Assembly: GCA_040384665.1 (NCBI GenBank)
Contig: JAZKIY010000006.1
Location: 1-64,000 of the forward strand
DNA length: 64,000 nt
Direction of reading: 5' to 3'
Source: PCRC01 sp040384665
GTDB taxonomy: Bacteria > Pseudomonadota > Gammaproteobacteria > Burkholderiales > Burkholderiaceae_C
Under the pieces are notes generated by a model, which did not search any database, had not been told where the DNA came from, and saw only the letters and a program-made list of their open reading frames with translations. Shown here piece by piece: positions 58,179 to 64,000 of the stretch. The position numbers were made by a program, and so were the translations under genes. The number at the start of each line of letters is the position of its first letter. Position 1 is the stretch's first letter.

Positions 58179-58947
58179 CGCCCTTGCTCAAGAACTCGCT
58201 CTGTGGGTAGGTCTGTGCCAGCACGCGGCGCGTGTCGTCGCGCAGGTCGGTCAGGCCCAGGGCATCGTACGAGCGCATCAGGATGAAGGTGGCTTCTTCC
58301 AGCGAGGGCACGTCGCGGTAATCAGCGATCGCAATCTGCGCCCGGTTGATCGCGGCCACATAGGCGCCGCGGTTGTAGTAGTAACGGGCCACATGCACCT
58401 CGTACTGCGCCAGCGAGTTGACGATGTAGGTCATGCGCTGGCGGGCATCGGGGGTGTAGCGCGAGTCGGGAAAGCGGGTGATGAGTTCCTTGAACGACTC
58501 AAACGACTCTTTCGCGGCTTTCTGGTCCCGCTCGGACAGGTCTTGCTGCATCAGGCTGCCGAAAATGCCCAGGTTGTCGTTGAAATTGATCAGGCCTTTC
58601 AGGTACAGCGCGTAGTCCAGTGCCGGGCTGGACGGGTGCAGGCGGATGAAGCGGTCCAGCGTGGCTTGCGCCTGGGCGGGCTCGCTCGATTTGTACTGGG
58701 CATAGGCTTTTTCCAGCTGTGCCTGCTGGGCCAGTGGTGTGCCAGCGGCACGGCCTTCGAGCTTTTCAAACAGCGGCACAGCCTTGTCATAAGCACCAGA
58801 GGCGGCTTCTTCCCGTGCATCGCTGTAGAGCTTGTTCGGGCTGACATCGGCGTTCTTGTCGGCTGAGGTGGAGGAGCAGGCCACCAGCAACGCTGCCACG
58901 CCCGCGAGCCCGAGCAACCGGAACGTCGATAATTTGATGCACAACAT
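58141..58947 (-). CDS. bamD: Outer membrane assembly lipoprotein BamD
   Basis: 268 residues. The lipoprotein signal has lipobox LVAC with Cys24. Five TPR-like repeats follow (SDAREEAASGAYDKAVPLFEKL, QLEKAYAQYKSSEPAQAQATL, the DSRYTPDARQRMTYI region and YYNRGAYVAAINRAQI). It is an essential partner of BamA in outer-membrane protein insertion. A strong AAGGAG precedes the ATG, and TATAAT lies about 31 nt upstream. Its ATG abuts the ATG of rluD head to head (CATATG). Confidence 0.95.
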   Translation of the reverse strand: MLCIKLSTFRLLGLAGVAALLVACSSTSADKNADVSPNKLYSDAREEAASGAYDKAVPLFEKLEGRAAGTPLAQQAQLEKAYAQYKSSEPAQAQATLDRFIRLHPSSPALDYALYLKGLINFNDNLGIFGSLMQQDLSERDQKAAKESFESFKELITRFPDSRYTPDARQRMTYIVNSLAQYEVHVARYYYNRGAYVAAINRAQIAIADYRDVPSLEEATFILMRSYDALGLTDLRDDTRRVLAQTYPQSEFLSKGVKTSKSPWWKLF

Positions 58948-59991
58948 ATGGGAAGCTCCTTGGTAATCGGCCCTTCAATTATATCGACCCCACCCTTGTC
59001 TAACCCCGCGGCAGAAGACCCCGACACCCCCGCGTTCGACGAGGCCGACGAACCAGCGGCCGAGTTCGAACAACGCGTGTGCCCCATCGGGGTGGAGCAG
59101 CATGGCGCCCGGCTGGACCACGCACTGGTCGCGCTTGTGCCCGAGTTGTCGCGCAACTACCTGCAGCAGTTGGTGGAGGGGGGCGCCGTGTTGGTCAACG
59201 GCCAGCTGGCCCGCAAGCCTTCCGCCAAGGTGCGGGCAGGGGACACACTGGCGATCAGTCTGCGCCCCACACTGCAAAGCCAGGCCTTCCGGCCAGAGGC
59301 CATGGCCCTGCAGACGGTGTACGAAGACGCGCACCTGAGGGTGATCGACAAGCCTGCCGGGCTGGTGGTGCACCCGGCACCTGGCAACTGGTCGGGCACC
59401 TTGCTGAACGGCCTGTTGGCATTGGACCCGCAGGCCGCGGTGCTGCCACGCGCCGGCATAGTGCACCGGCTCGACAAGGACACCAGCGGCCTGATGGTGG
59501 TCGCGCGCACCCGTGCCGCGATGGACGCGCTGGTGCGGCAGATCGCCGCGCGCGAGGTGCACCGGCAGTACATTGCGCTGGCGCACAAGCCTTGGCATGG
59601 CCCCGTACTGCGGCATGTGAACGCTGCGGTGGGCCGTGACCCGCGCCAGCGTCTGCGCATGGCGGTGGTTGATCTGGGCCGCGATGCCGGCAAACCCGCG
59701 CAGACCGATTTCGAGCTGCTGGCCAATGCCGACGCGCACTGTTTGTTGCGCTGTACGCTCCATACCGGCCGCACCCATCAGATCCGCGTGCATGCGGCCA
59801 GCATCGGACACCCGCTGTTGGCCGACACGCTCTACGGCGGCAGTCCGGTCCTGGGCCTGACACGGCAGGCGCTGCATGCCCAGCGGCTGGCATTTGCGCA
59901 TCCGATCACGCAGAAGGAGGTGTGCCTGGAGTCCGCGCCGCCAGCCGACCTGTCGGCTGCCCTTGTGCAGGGTGGGCTGCGCTACAATTGA
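58948..59991 (+). CDS. rluD: 23S rRNA pseudouridine synthase RluD
   Basis: Up to 347 residues. An S4 domain (GARLDHALVALVPELSRNYLQQLVEGG, landmark) is followed by the RluA-family catalytic domain with VIDKPAGLVVHP and active Asp in GIVHRLDKDTSGLMVVAR, and RTHQIRVHAASIGHPL. RluD makes pseudouridines 1911, 1915 and 1917 in helix 69, the same helix methylated by RlmH of this window. The annotated ATG 58948 lies inside the bamD leader; TTG at 58996 near a plus-strand -10 candidate could be the real start, since the N-terminal 40 residues are not family-like. Confidence 0.93.
   Translation: MGSSLVIGPSIISTPPLSNPAAEDPDTPAFDEADEPAAEFEQRVCPIGVEQHGARLDHALVALVPELSRNYLQQLVEGGAVLVNGQLARKPSAKVRAGDTLAISLRPTLQSQAFRPEAMALQTVYEDAHLRVIDKPAGLVVHPAPGNWSGTLLNGLLALDPQAAVLPRAGIVHRLDKDTSGLMVVARTRAAMDALVRQIAAREVHRQYIALAHKPWHGPVLRHVNAAVGRDPRQRLRMAVVDLGRDAGKPAQTDFELLANADAHCLLRCTLHTGRTHQIRVHAASIGHPLLADTLYGGSPVLGLTRQALHAQRLAFAHPITQKEVCLESAPPADLSAALVQGGLRYN
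58978..58983 (-). promoter_or_regulatory. bamD -10 box
   Basis: The complement reads TATAAT, placed about 31 nt before the bamD start. A TTAGAC at 14 nt spacing is a poor -35. The same AT-rich spot reads TTATAT on the plus strand and may serve rluD. Confidence 0.5.
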
Positions 59992-60027
59992 GCTTCCGAG
60001 CCGCCCCGGCTTCGCCCGAGCGGCAGC

Positions 60028-60078
60028 GCACAAGACCCCGACAGACACGTGACAGCCCTCCGGCTTGACGTCTTGTGC
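60028..60078 (+). other. Long-range inverted repeat in the scpB leader
   Basis: GCACAAGAC (60028-60036) pairs perfectly with GTCTTGTGC (60070-60078) across 33 nt. It sits in the 138-nt gap between rluD and scpB, downstream of TACAAT (59983-59988), a possible -10 box overlapping the rluD end. A smaller GC-rich hairpin (GCCGC/GCGGC) precedes it. Confidence 0.45.
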
Positions 60079-60129
60079 CCCCAGAGTCACGCAGCGCCCT
60101 GAGCGCTCTATCCCTTCAGTAGTACGACC

Positions 60130-60846
60130 ATGAACACGGTGGACGCCAGGCGCGTCCTTGAAACCGCCTTGATTTGCGCGCAGCAGCCATTGCCTTTGCG
60201 CGACATGCGCACGTTGTTCAACGACGCGTTGGGGGCAGACACGCTGCGCAGCTTGCTTGACGAACTGCAGCAGGAGTGGTCGCAGCGCGGTGTTGAACTG
60301 GTGCAGCTGGCCAGCGGCTGGCGCTTTCAGAGCCGCCCGCAGATGCGCGAGTACCTGGATCGCCTGCACCCGGAAAAACCGCCCAAATACACCCGCGCCG
60401 TGATGGAAACACTGGCCATCATTGCCTACCGGCAGCCGGTGACGCGGGGTGACATGGAAGACATCCGCGGCGTCACCATCAACTCGCTGATCCTCAAGCA
60501 GCTCGAAGACCGGGGCTGGGTCGAGGTCATTGGCCACCGCGACACGGTGGGCCGACCCGGCCTGTACGCCACCACGCGCCAGTTTCTGGACGACCTGGGT
60601 CTGGCCTCGCTGGACCAATTGCCTTCGCTCGATGAGCCTGGTCTGGCGGAAGCCACACTGGCCCGTTTGGCCGCCGAGGGCCTGTCATCACAGGCCTCGT
60701 TGCCGATGCTGGAAAGCGACGCTTCGGACGCTGTACACCTTGAGACCCCAGACCCCTTACGGCATGGCGAGAGCCCGGCCCTTGCTGCACCCGCAGCCCT
60801 ACCGCCAGCCACCACAGCGGTCGACCCCCGCGAGCCCACCCCATGA
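60130..60846 (+). CDS. scpB: Segregation and condensation protein ScpB
   Basis: 238 residues. Two winged-helix domains are visible: VLETALICAQQPLPLRDMRTLF, and KYTRAVMETLAIIAYRQPVTRGDMEDIRG with RGWVEVIGHRDTVGRPGLYATT, the family hallmark. A 70-residue Ala/Pro/Ser tail follows. ScpB binds the SMC kleisin ScpA; smc is at 24.1 kb and scpA is not in the window. Its stop overlaps the rluB start (ATGA). Confidence 0.95.
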   Translation: MNTVDARRVLETALICAQQPLPLRDMRTLFNDALGADTLRSLLDELQQEWSQRGVELVQLASGWRFQSRPQMREYLDRLHPEKPPKYTRAVMETLAIIAYRQPVTRGDMEDIRGVTINSLILKQLEDRGWVEVIGHRDTVGRPGLYATTRQFLDDLGLASLDQLPSLDEPGLAEATLARLAAEGLSSQASLPMLESDASDAVHLETPDPLRHGESPALAAPAALPPATTAVDPREPTP

Positions 60847-62264
60847 CGCCACCCGATACCCCCGTGCCAGCACCTTCTGACAGCCCTGTGGCACCAGATA
60901 TAGAGCCAAATCAGGCGCAAGCCCTAGTGGAATCTGACGATGGTGCTGCATTTTCAGGAGCGGACCATGTGCCTGCCAGGTCAGCAAGTGAGGCCCCCCG
61001 TGGCGCCGCAGAGGCCCGTGGGTACCAGTTTCTGGATGTCATTACCGGCCAGTTCGACGCCGACGAAACCAACGAGGCGGTGGTGCTGCCCAAGCGCGTG
61101 CTGCAGCCCCAGCCAGAAACGCCCAAGCTGCACAAGGTGCTGGCGCAAGCGGGCCTGGGTTCGCGGCTGGAGATGGAGCAACTCATCACCGAAGGGCGCA
61201 TCTCGGTCAACAACGAGCCGGCCCACATTGGCCAGCGCATTCAGTTCGGTGACCATGTCAAGGTCAACGGCAAGCCGATCAAGGTGCGCATCTCGTCGCC
61301 ACCGCCGCGGGTGATTGCGTACCACAAGCCCGCTGGCGAAGTCGTCACCCATGACGACCCTCAAAACCGCCCCACGGTGTTCCGCAAGCTGCCCAAGCTG
61401 TTCCAGGGCAAGTGGCAGTCGGTTGGCCGGCTGGACCTGAACACCGAAGGTTTGCTGCTGTTCACCAGTTCTGGCGAACTTGCCAACCAGTTGATGCACC
61501 CGCGCTTTGGTCTGGAGCGCGAGTACGCAGTCCGCGTGCTGGGCGCACTCAGTGCCGAAGAAAAGCAGAAGCTGCTGGACGGCGTGCGCCTGGAAGACGG
61601 CATGGCCCAGTTTGGCACCATCGAACCCGGTGGTGGCGAAGGTGCCAATTGCTGGTACCGGGTGACGATTGCCGAAGGCCGCAACCGCGAGGTGCGCCGC
61701 ATGTTCGAGGCGGTGGGTCACGCGGTCAGTCGCCTGATCCGCATCCGCTACGGCGCGATGCTGTTGCCCCGTGGCCTGAAACGCGGCGCTTTCATGGAGC
61801 TGGACGAGCCCGACATGCGCGCGCTGCTGCAGGCGGTGGGCACCCCGCGCCCGCAACGTGAAGCCGAGCCAGGGCAACCAGGCGATGGCGCCGCGCGCCC
61901 GCCCCGCAACCGGGGTCGGGGCAACGACCGCGGCAATAATGGCCGCAGCAACGCCGGTCGTGCCGAAGGGCAGGGCATGAACGGCGCGCCGCGCGGTGGA
62001 CAGGCGCCCCGTCGGGGCCCGGCCCCGCCGCGCAACGCCCAGAACGCACCCAGGAACGACCGCAATGACCGTGGGGGTAACCGGGAGGACCGCGACGACC
62101 GGTCTGGCGCCAACCAGCCCGACCCGATGAAAACCGCCTTTGGCTACATCGGTGCCGACAGCTTCACCCGCCAACGCCCTGGTGCGCCGGGGCAACGCCG
62201 GAGTGGTGGCGGTGGCAATAATTTTGGCCCAGGTCCGCGCCGCAGCGGTGGACGAGGCCGTTAA
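60843..62264 (+). CDS. rluB: 23S rRNA pseudouridine synthase RluB with long low-complexity tails
   Basis: 473 residues. The N-terminal ~75 residues are acidic and variable and include repeat copy F (about residues 19-41, IEPNQAQALVESDDGAAFSG). Then an S4 domain (KLHKVLAQAGLGSRLEMEQLI) and the RsuA/RluB catalytic domain with Asp in SVGRLDLNTEGLLLFT, and EGRNREVRRMFEAVG. The last ~130 residues are Arg/Gly/Asn-rich with RGRGN-type repeats, probably disordered RNA binding. It makes pseudouridine 2605. scpB-rluB adjacency is conserved widely. Confidence 0.95.
   Translation: MTPPDTPVPAPSDSPVAPDIEPNQAQALVESDDGAAFSGADHVPARSASEAPRGAAEARGYQFLDVITGQFDADETNEAVVLPKRVLQPQPETPKLHKVLAQAGLGSRLEMEQLITEGRISVNNEPAHIGQRIQFGDHVKVNGKPIKVRISSPPPRVIAYHKPAGEVVTHDDPQNRPTVFRKLPKLFQGKWQSVGRLDLNTEGLLLFTSSGELANQLMHPRFGLEREYAVRVLGALSAEEKQKLLDGVRLEDGMAQFGTIEPGGGEGANCWYRVTIAEGRNREVRRMFEAVGHAVSRLIRIRYGAMLLPRGLKRGAFMELDEPDMRALLQAVGTPRPQREAEPGQPGDGAARPPRNRGRGNDRGNNGRSNAGRAEGQGMNGAPRGGQAPRRGPAPPRNAQNAPRNDRNDRGGNREDRDDRSGANQPDPMKTAFGYIGADSFTRQRPGAPGQRRSGGGGNNFGPGPRRSGGRGR
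60898..60963 (+). repeat. Dispersed palindromic element, copy F (in rluB)
   Basis: AGAGCCAAATCAGGCGCAA left arm, core GCCCTAGTG (60921-60929), 14-nt spacer, then TGCTGC (60944-60949) / GGAGCG (60957-60962) around 7-nt loop ATTTTCA with one mismatch. Matches copy C at 32 of 45 positions and copy E at 27. Sense orientation, Ala-Leu-Val frame. Confidence 0.78.
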
Positions 62265-62265
62265 A

Positions 62266-62292
62266 GGCATGGCCATTGGCCGTGGCCATGCC
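62266..62292 (+). terminator. rluB terminator-like hairpin
   Basis: GGCATGGCC/GGCCATGCC, a perfect 9-bp GC-rich stem with a 9-nt loop, begins right after the rluB stop. No T-run follows. The ndk -10 candidate TAAAAT (62305-62310) lies 12 nt beyond, so it likely separates the two units. Confidence 0.6.
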
Positions 62293-62360
62293 CTCTGCTC
62301 GGGTTAAAATCCAAGGCTTTGCTGAACGCAAAATTTCTCATTACAAATCAAGGACTTTTC

Positions 62361-62786
62361 ATGGCCATCGAACGCACTCTCTCCATCATCAAGCCCGACG
62401 CAGTGGCCAAAAACGTGATCGGCCAGATCTACGCCCGCTTTGAAGGCGCTGGCCTGAAGGTCATCGCCGCCCGCATGGCCCACCTGTCGCGCACCGAAGC
62501 CGAAGCGTTTTACGCCGTTCACAAAGCCCGCCCGTTCTTCAAGGACCTGGTGGACTTCATGATTTCCGGTCCGGTGATGATTCAGGCACTCGAAGGCGAA
62601 GGCGCCATCCTGAAAAACCGCGACCTGATGGGTGCCACCGACCCGAAGAAAGCCGAGAAAGGCACGATCCGCGCCGACTTCGCCGACAGCATCGACGCCA
62701 ACGCCGTGCACGGCTCTGACGCTGCCGAAACCGCTGCGGTTGAAATTGCTTTCTTCTTCGCCGGCATGAACGTGTTTGGGAAATAA
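62361..62786 (+). CDS. ndk: Nucleoside diphosphate kinase
   Basis: 141 residues, the standard length. IERTLSIIKPDAVAKNVIG at the start and the phosphorylated His117 in NAVHGSDAAETA identify it. It balances NTP pools by ping-pong phosphotransfer. ATG 62361 with AAGGA upstream is preferred to an in-frame ATG at 62319. TAAAAT at 62305-62310 is a plausible -10 box. Confidence 0.97.
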   Translation: MAIERTLSIIKPDAVAKNVIGQIYARFEGAGLKVIAARMAHLSRTEAEAFYAVHKARPFFKDLVDFMISGPVMIQALEGEGAILKNRDLMGATDPKKAEKGTIRADFADSIDANAVHGSDAAETAAVEIAFFFAGMNVFGK

Positions 62787-62804
62787 GCCAGCGGCTTGCA
62801 CACC

Positions 62805-63950
62805 ATGACAGCCAACCTGCTCGACTTTGATCTCGAGGGTTTGGCTGCCTATTGCGGGCAGCTGGGGGAAAAGCGTTTTCGCGCCACCCAGTTGTTCCGC
62901 TGGATTCACCAGCGCGGTGCCACCGACTTCGGCCAGATGACCGACTTGGCCAAGTCGCTGCGCGACAAGCTCGCCGGCACCGCCCGCATTGAGCCTTTGC
63001 CGGTGCTGAGTCAGCACGAATCGGCCGACGGCACCATCAAATGGTTGTTTGATGTGGGCAATGGCGACGCTGTTGAAACCGTCTTTATTCCTGAAACCGA
63101 CCGTGGCACGCTCTGCATTTCGTCGCAGGCGGGCTGTGCGGTGGGTTGCCGTTTCTGCTCCACCGGCCACCAGGGTTTCAGCCGAAACCTCAGTACCGGT
63201 GAAATCATCGCCCAGCTCTGGTTTGCCGAGCATTTCCTGCGCAAACACCTTGGCAAAACCGAACGAGTCATCTCCAACGTGGTGATGATGGGCATGGGCG
63301 AGCCGCTGCAAAACTACGCAGCGCTGGTGCCGGCTTTGCGTGCCATGCTGGACGACCATGGCTATGGCCTCTCGCGCCGCCGCGTGACGGTGTCCACCTC
63401 TGGCGTGGTGCCGATGATTGACCGGCTCGCGCTGGACTGCCCTGTGGCACTCGCCGTGTCACTGCATGCGCCCAACGACGCATTGCGTGACACCTTGGTG
63501 CCGCTGAACAAGAAATACCCGATCGCCGAACTGCTGGACGCCTGCCAGCGCTACCTGGCCCACGCCCCGCGCGACTTCATCACGTTTGAGTACTGCATGC
63601 TCGACGGCGTGAATGACCAACCTGAACATGCACGCCAGCTGGTGGCGCTGTTGCAGGGGCACGGTGGGCAGGGTGTTCGTGCGAAGATCAACCTCATCCC
63701 CTTCAACCCTTTCCCGGCATCGGGTCTGGTGCGCTCCGGCAATGCCGCCATTGAAGCCTTTGCCCGCATCGTCAACGACGCAGGCCTGGTGGTCACGGTG
63801 CGCAAAACCCGAGGTGACGACATTGACGCCGCCTGCGGCCAACTCGCCGGCGATGTGCAAGACCGCACCCGGGTGGGTGAGCGCATGGCGGTGCAGCGCA
63901 GCATCCGCGTGCAAGACATCACGCTGCGCTCACGGGAGGCTTCGCTGTGA
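62805..63950 (+). CDS. rlmN: Dual-specificity 23S rRNA/tRNA adenine-C2 methyltransferase RlmN
   Basis: A 381-residue radical-SAM enzyme. The cluster-binding cysteines are Cys111, Cys115 and Cys118 (AGCAVGCRFCSTG); the mechanistic cysteine lies in the C-terminal part, in VRKTRGDDIDAACGQLAGD. EKRFRATQLFRWIHQRG, MMGMGEPLQNY and SLHAPNDALRDTLVP are family landmarks. It methylates A2503 of 23S rRNA and A37 of tRNAs. ATG 62805 is preferred to TTG 62796. ndk-rlmN-pilW order is typical of betaproteobacteria. Confidence 0.96.
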   Translation: MTANLLDFDLEGLAAYCGQLGEKRFRATQLFRWIHQRGATDFGQMTDLAKSLRDKLAGTARIEPLPVLSQHESADGTIKWLFDVGNGDAVETVFIPETDRGTLCISSQAGCAVGCRFCSTGHQGFSRNLSTGEIIAQLWFAEHFLRKHLGKTERVISNVVMMGMGEPLQNYAALVPALRAMLDDHGYGLSRRRVTVSTSGVVPMIDRLALDCPVALAVSLHAPNDALRDTLVPLNKKYPIAELLDACQRYLAHAPRDFITFEYCMLDGVNDQPEHARQLVALLQGHGGQGVRAKINLIPFNPFPASGLVRSGNAAIEAFARIVNDAGLVVTVRKTRGDDIDAACGQLAGDVQDRTRVGERMAVQRSIRVQDITLRSREASL

Positions 63951-64000
63951 CACACCGTGTATGGCTTGTGGTTACAGGTGTTTGGTCGCTTTGCACTTTG
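63947..64000 (+). CDS. Probable type IV pilus biogenesis lipoprotein PilW/PilF, start only
   Basis: 18 codons are in the window. The GTG at 63947 overlaps the rlmN stop, with GGGAGG 7 nt upstream. The peptide MTHRVWLVVTGVWSLCTL is a hydrophobic signal-like sequence. Position after rlmN is where pilW/pilF is usually found; the sequence alone cannot confirm it. Confidence 0.45.
   Translation, partial: MTHRVWLVVTGVWSLCTL

Overview
The window is a GC-rich, almost fully coded piece of a chromosome from a betaproteobacterium. Gene content and order (yebC-purD-hemF-nadD-rsfS-rlmH-maf-rng, dapC-dapD-pilU-like-dapE-prmB, sucA-sucB-lpd-zapE, ndk-rlmN-pilW start) suggest Burkholderiales, most likely Comamonadaceae. 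That placement is inferred from recognised proteins and recalled gene order, not from a search. There is no rRNA, CRISPR array, prophage or insertion sequence. Nearly everything is core housekeeping, with a few accessory catabolic genes.

Layout. 1-154 is the start of a HerA-like ATPase on the minus strand. 229-7020 is one plus-strand run: YebC, purine synthesis (PurD), haem synthesis (HemF), NAD synthesis (NadD), ribosome silencing and 23S methylation (RsfS, RlmH), Maf and RNase G. MsbA (minus) faces away from tolB-pal-cpoB, followed by tcdA and two tRNA-Lys genes with a strong terminator. 13019-15105 is a small catabolic or detoxification group (crotonase, GST, DsbA/HCCA-isomerase-like) facing a Crp/Fnr regulator. 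15823-23956 is a minus-strand block: membrane and hypothetical proteins, an ABC-F ATPase, PrmB and the lysine/DAP genes dapE, dapD and dapC around a PilU-like ATPase. 24107-31312 is smc-zipA-ligA-def with stop/start overlaps. Then come a secreted Ala/Lys-rich protein, an OmpA-like protein, glnD, map, purL, an NlpC/P60 lipoprotein, an AcuI/YhdH reductase, a PQQ-type aldose dehydrogenase, an AbfD/HpaB-like flavoprotein with a divergent TetR gene, an isochorismatase-like hydrolase, PrpE, and the 2-oxoglutarate dehydrogenase operon running on into zapE, two small genes and a DinG/YoaA-like helicase. The right end holds bamD (minus), rluD, scpB-rluB, ndk, rlmN and the first codons of a probable pilW/pilF.

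The most unusual signal is a dispersed element of about 65 nt present six times, five times inside a conserved gene and once over a gene start: nadD, dapE, ligA, purL, the 5' end of the aldose dehydrogenase gene, and rluB. All six share a rigid 42-nt module: a GCCYTAGTG core, exactly 14 nt of spacer, then a 6-nt stem, 7-nt loop and 6-nt stem whose paired bases covary between the better-paired copies. Four copies are translated in the same frame (Ala-Leu-Val at the core). One copy appears to supply the ribosome-binding site, start codon and first residues of a signal peptide. This looks like a protein-coding palindromic mobile repeat, comparable in concept to the Rickettsia palindromic elements. 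I do not know of a description of it in this bacterial group.

Other points worth a look are a histone-H1-like tail on RsfS, an AbfD-family protein lacking two of the four iron-sulfur ligands, a possibly leaderless tetR with a 20-bp-phased operator, and several intergenic hairpins.
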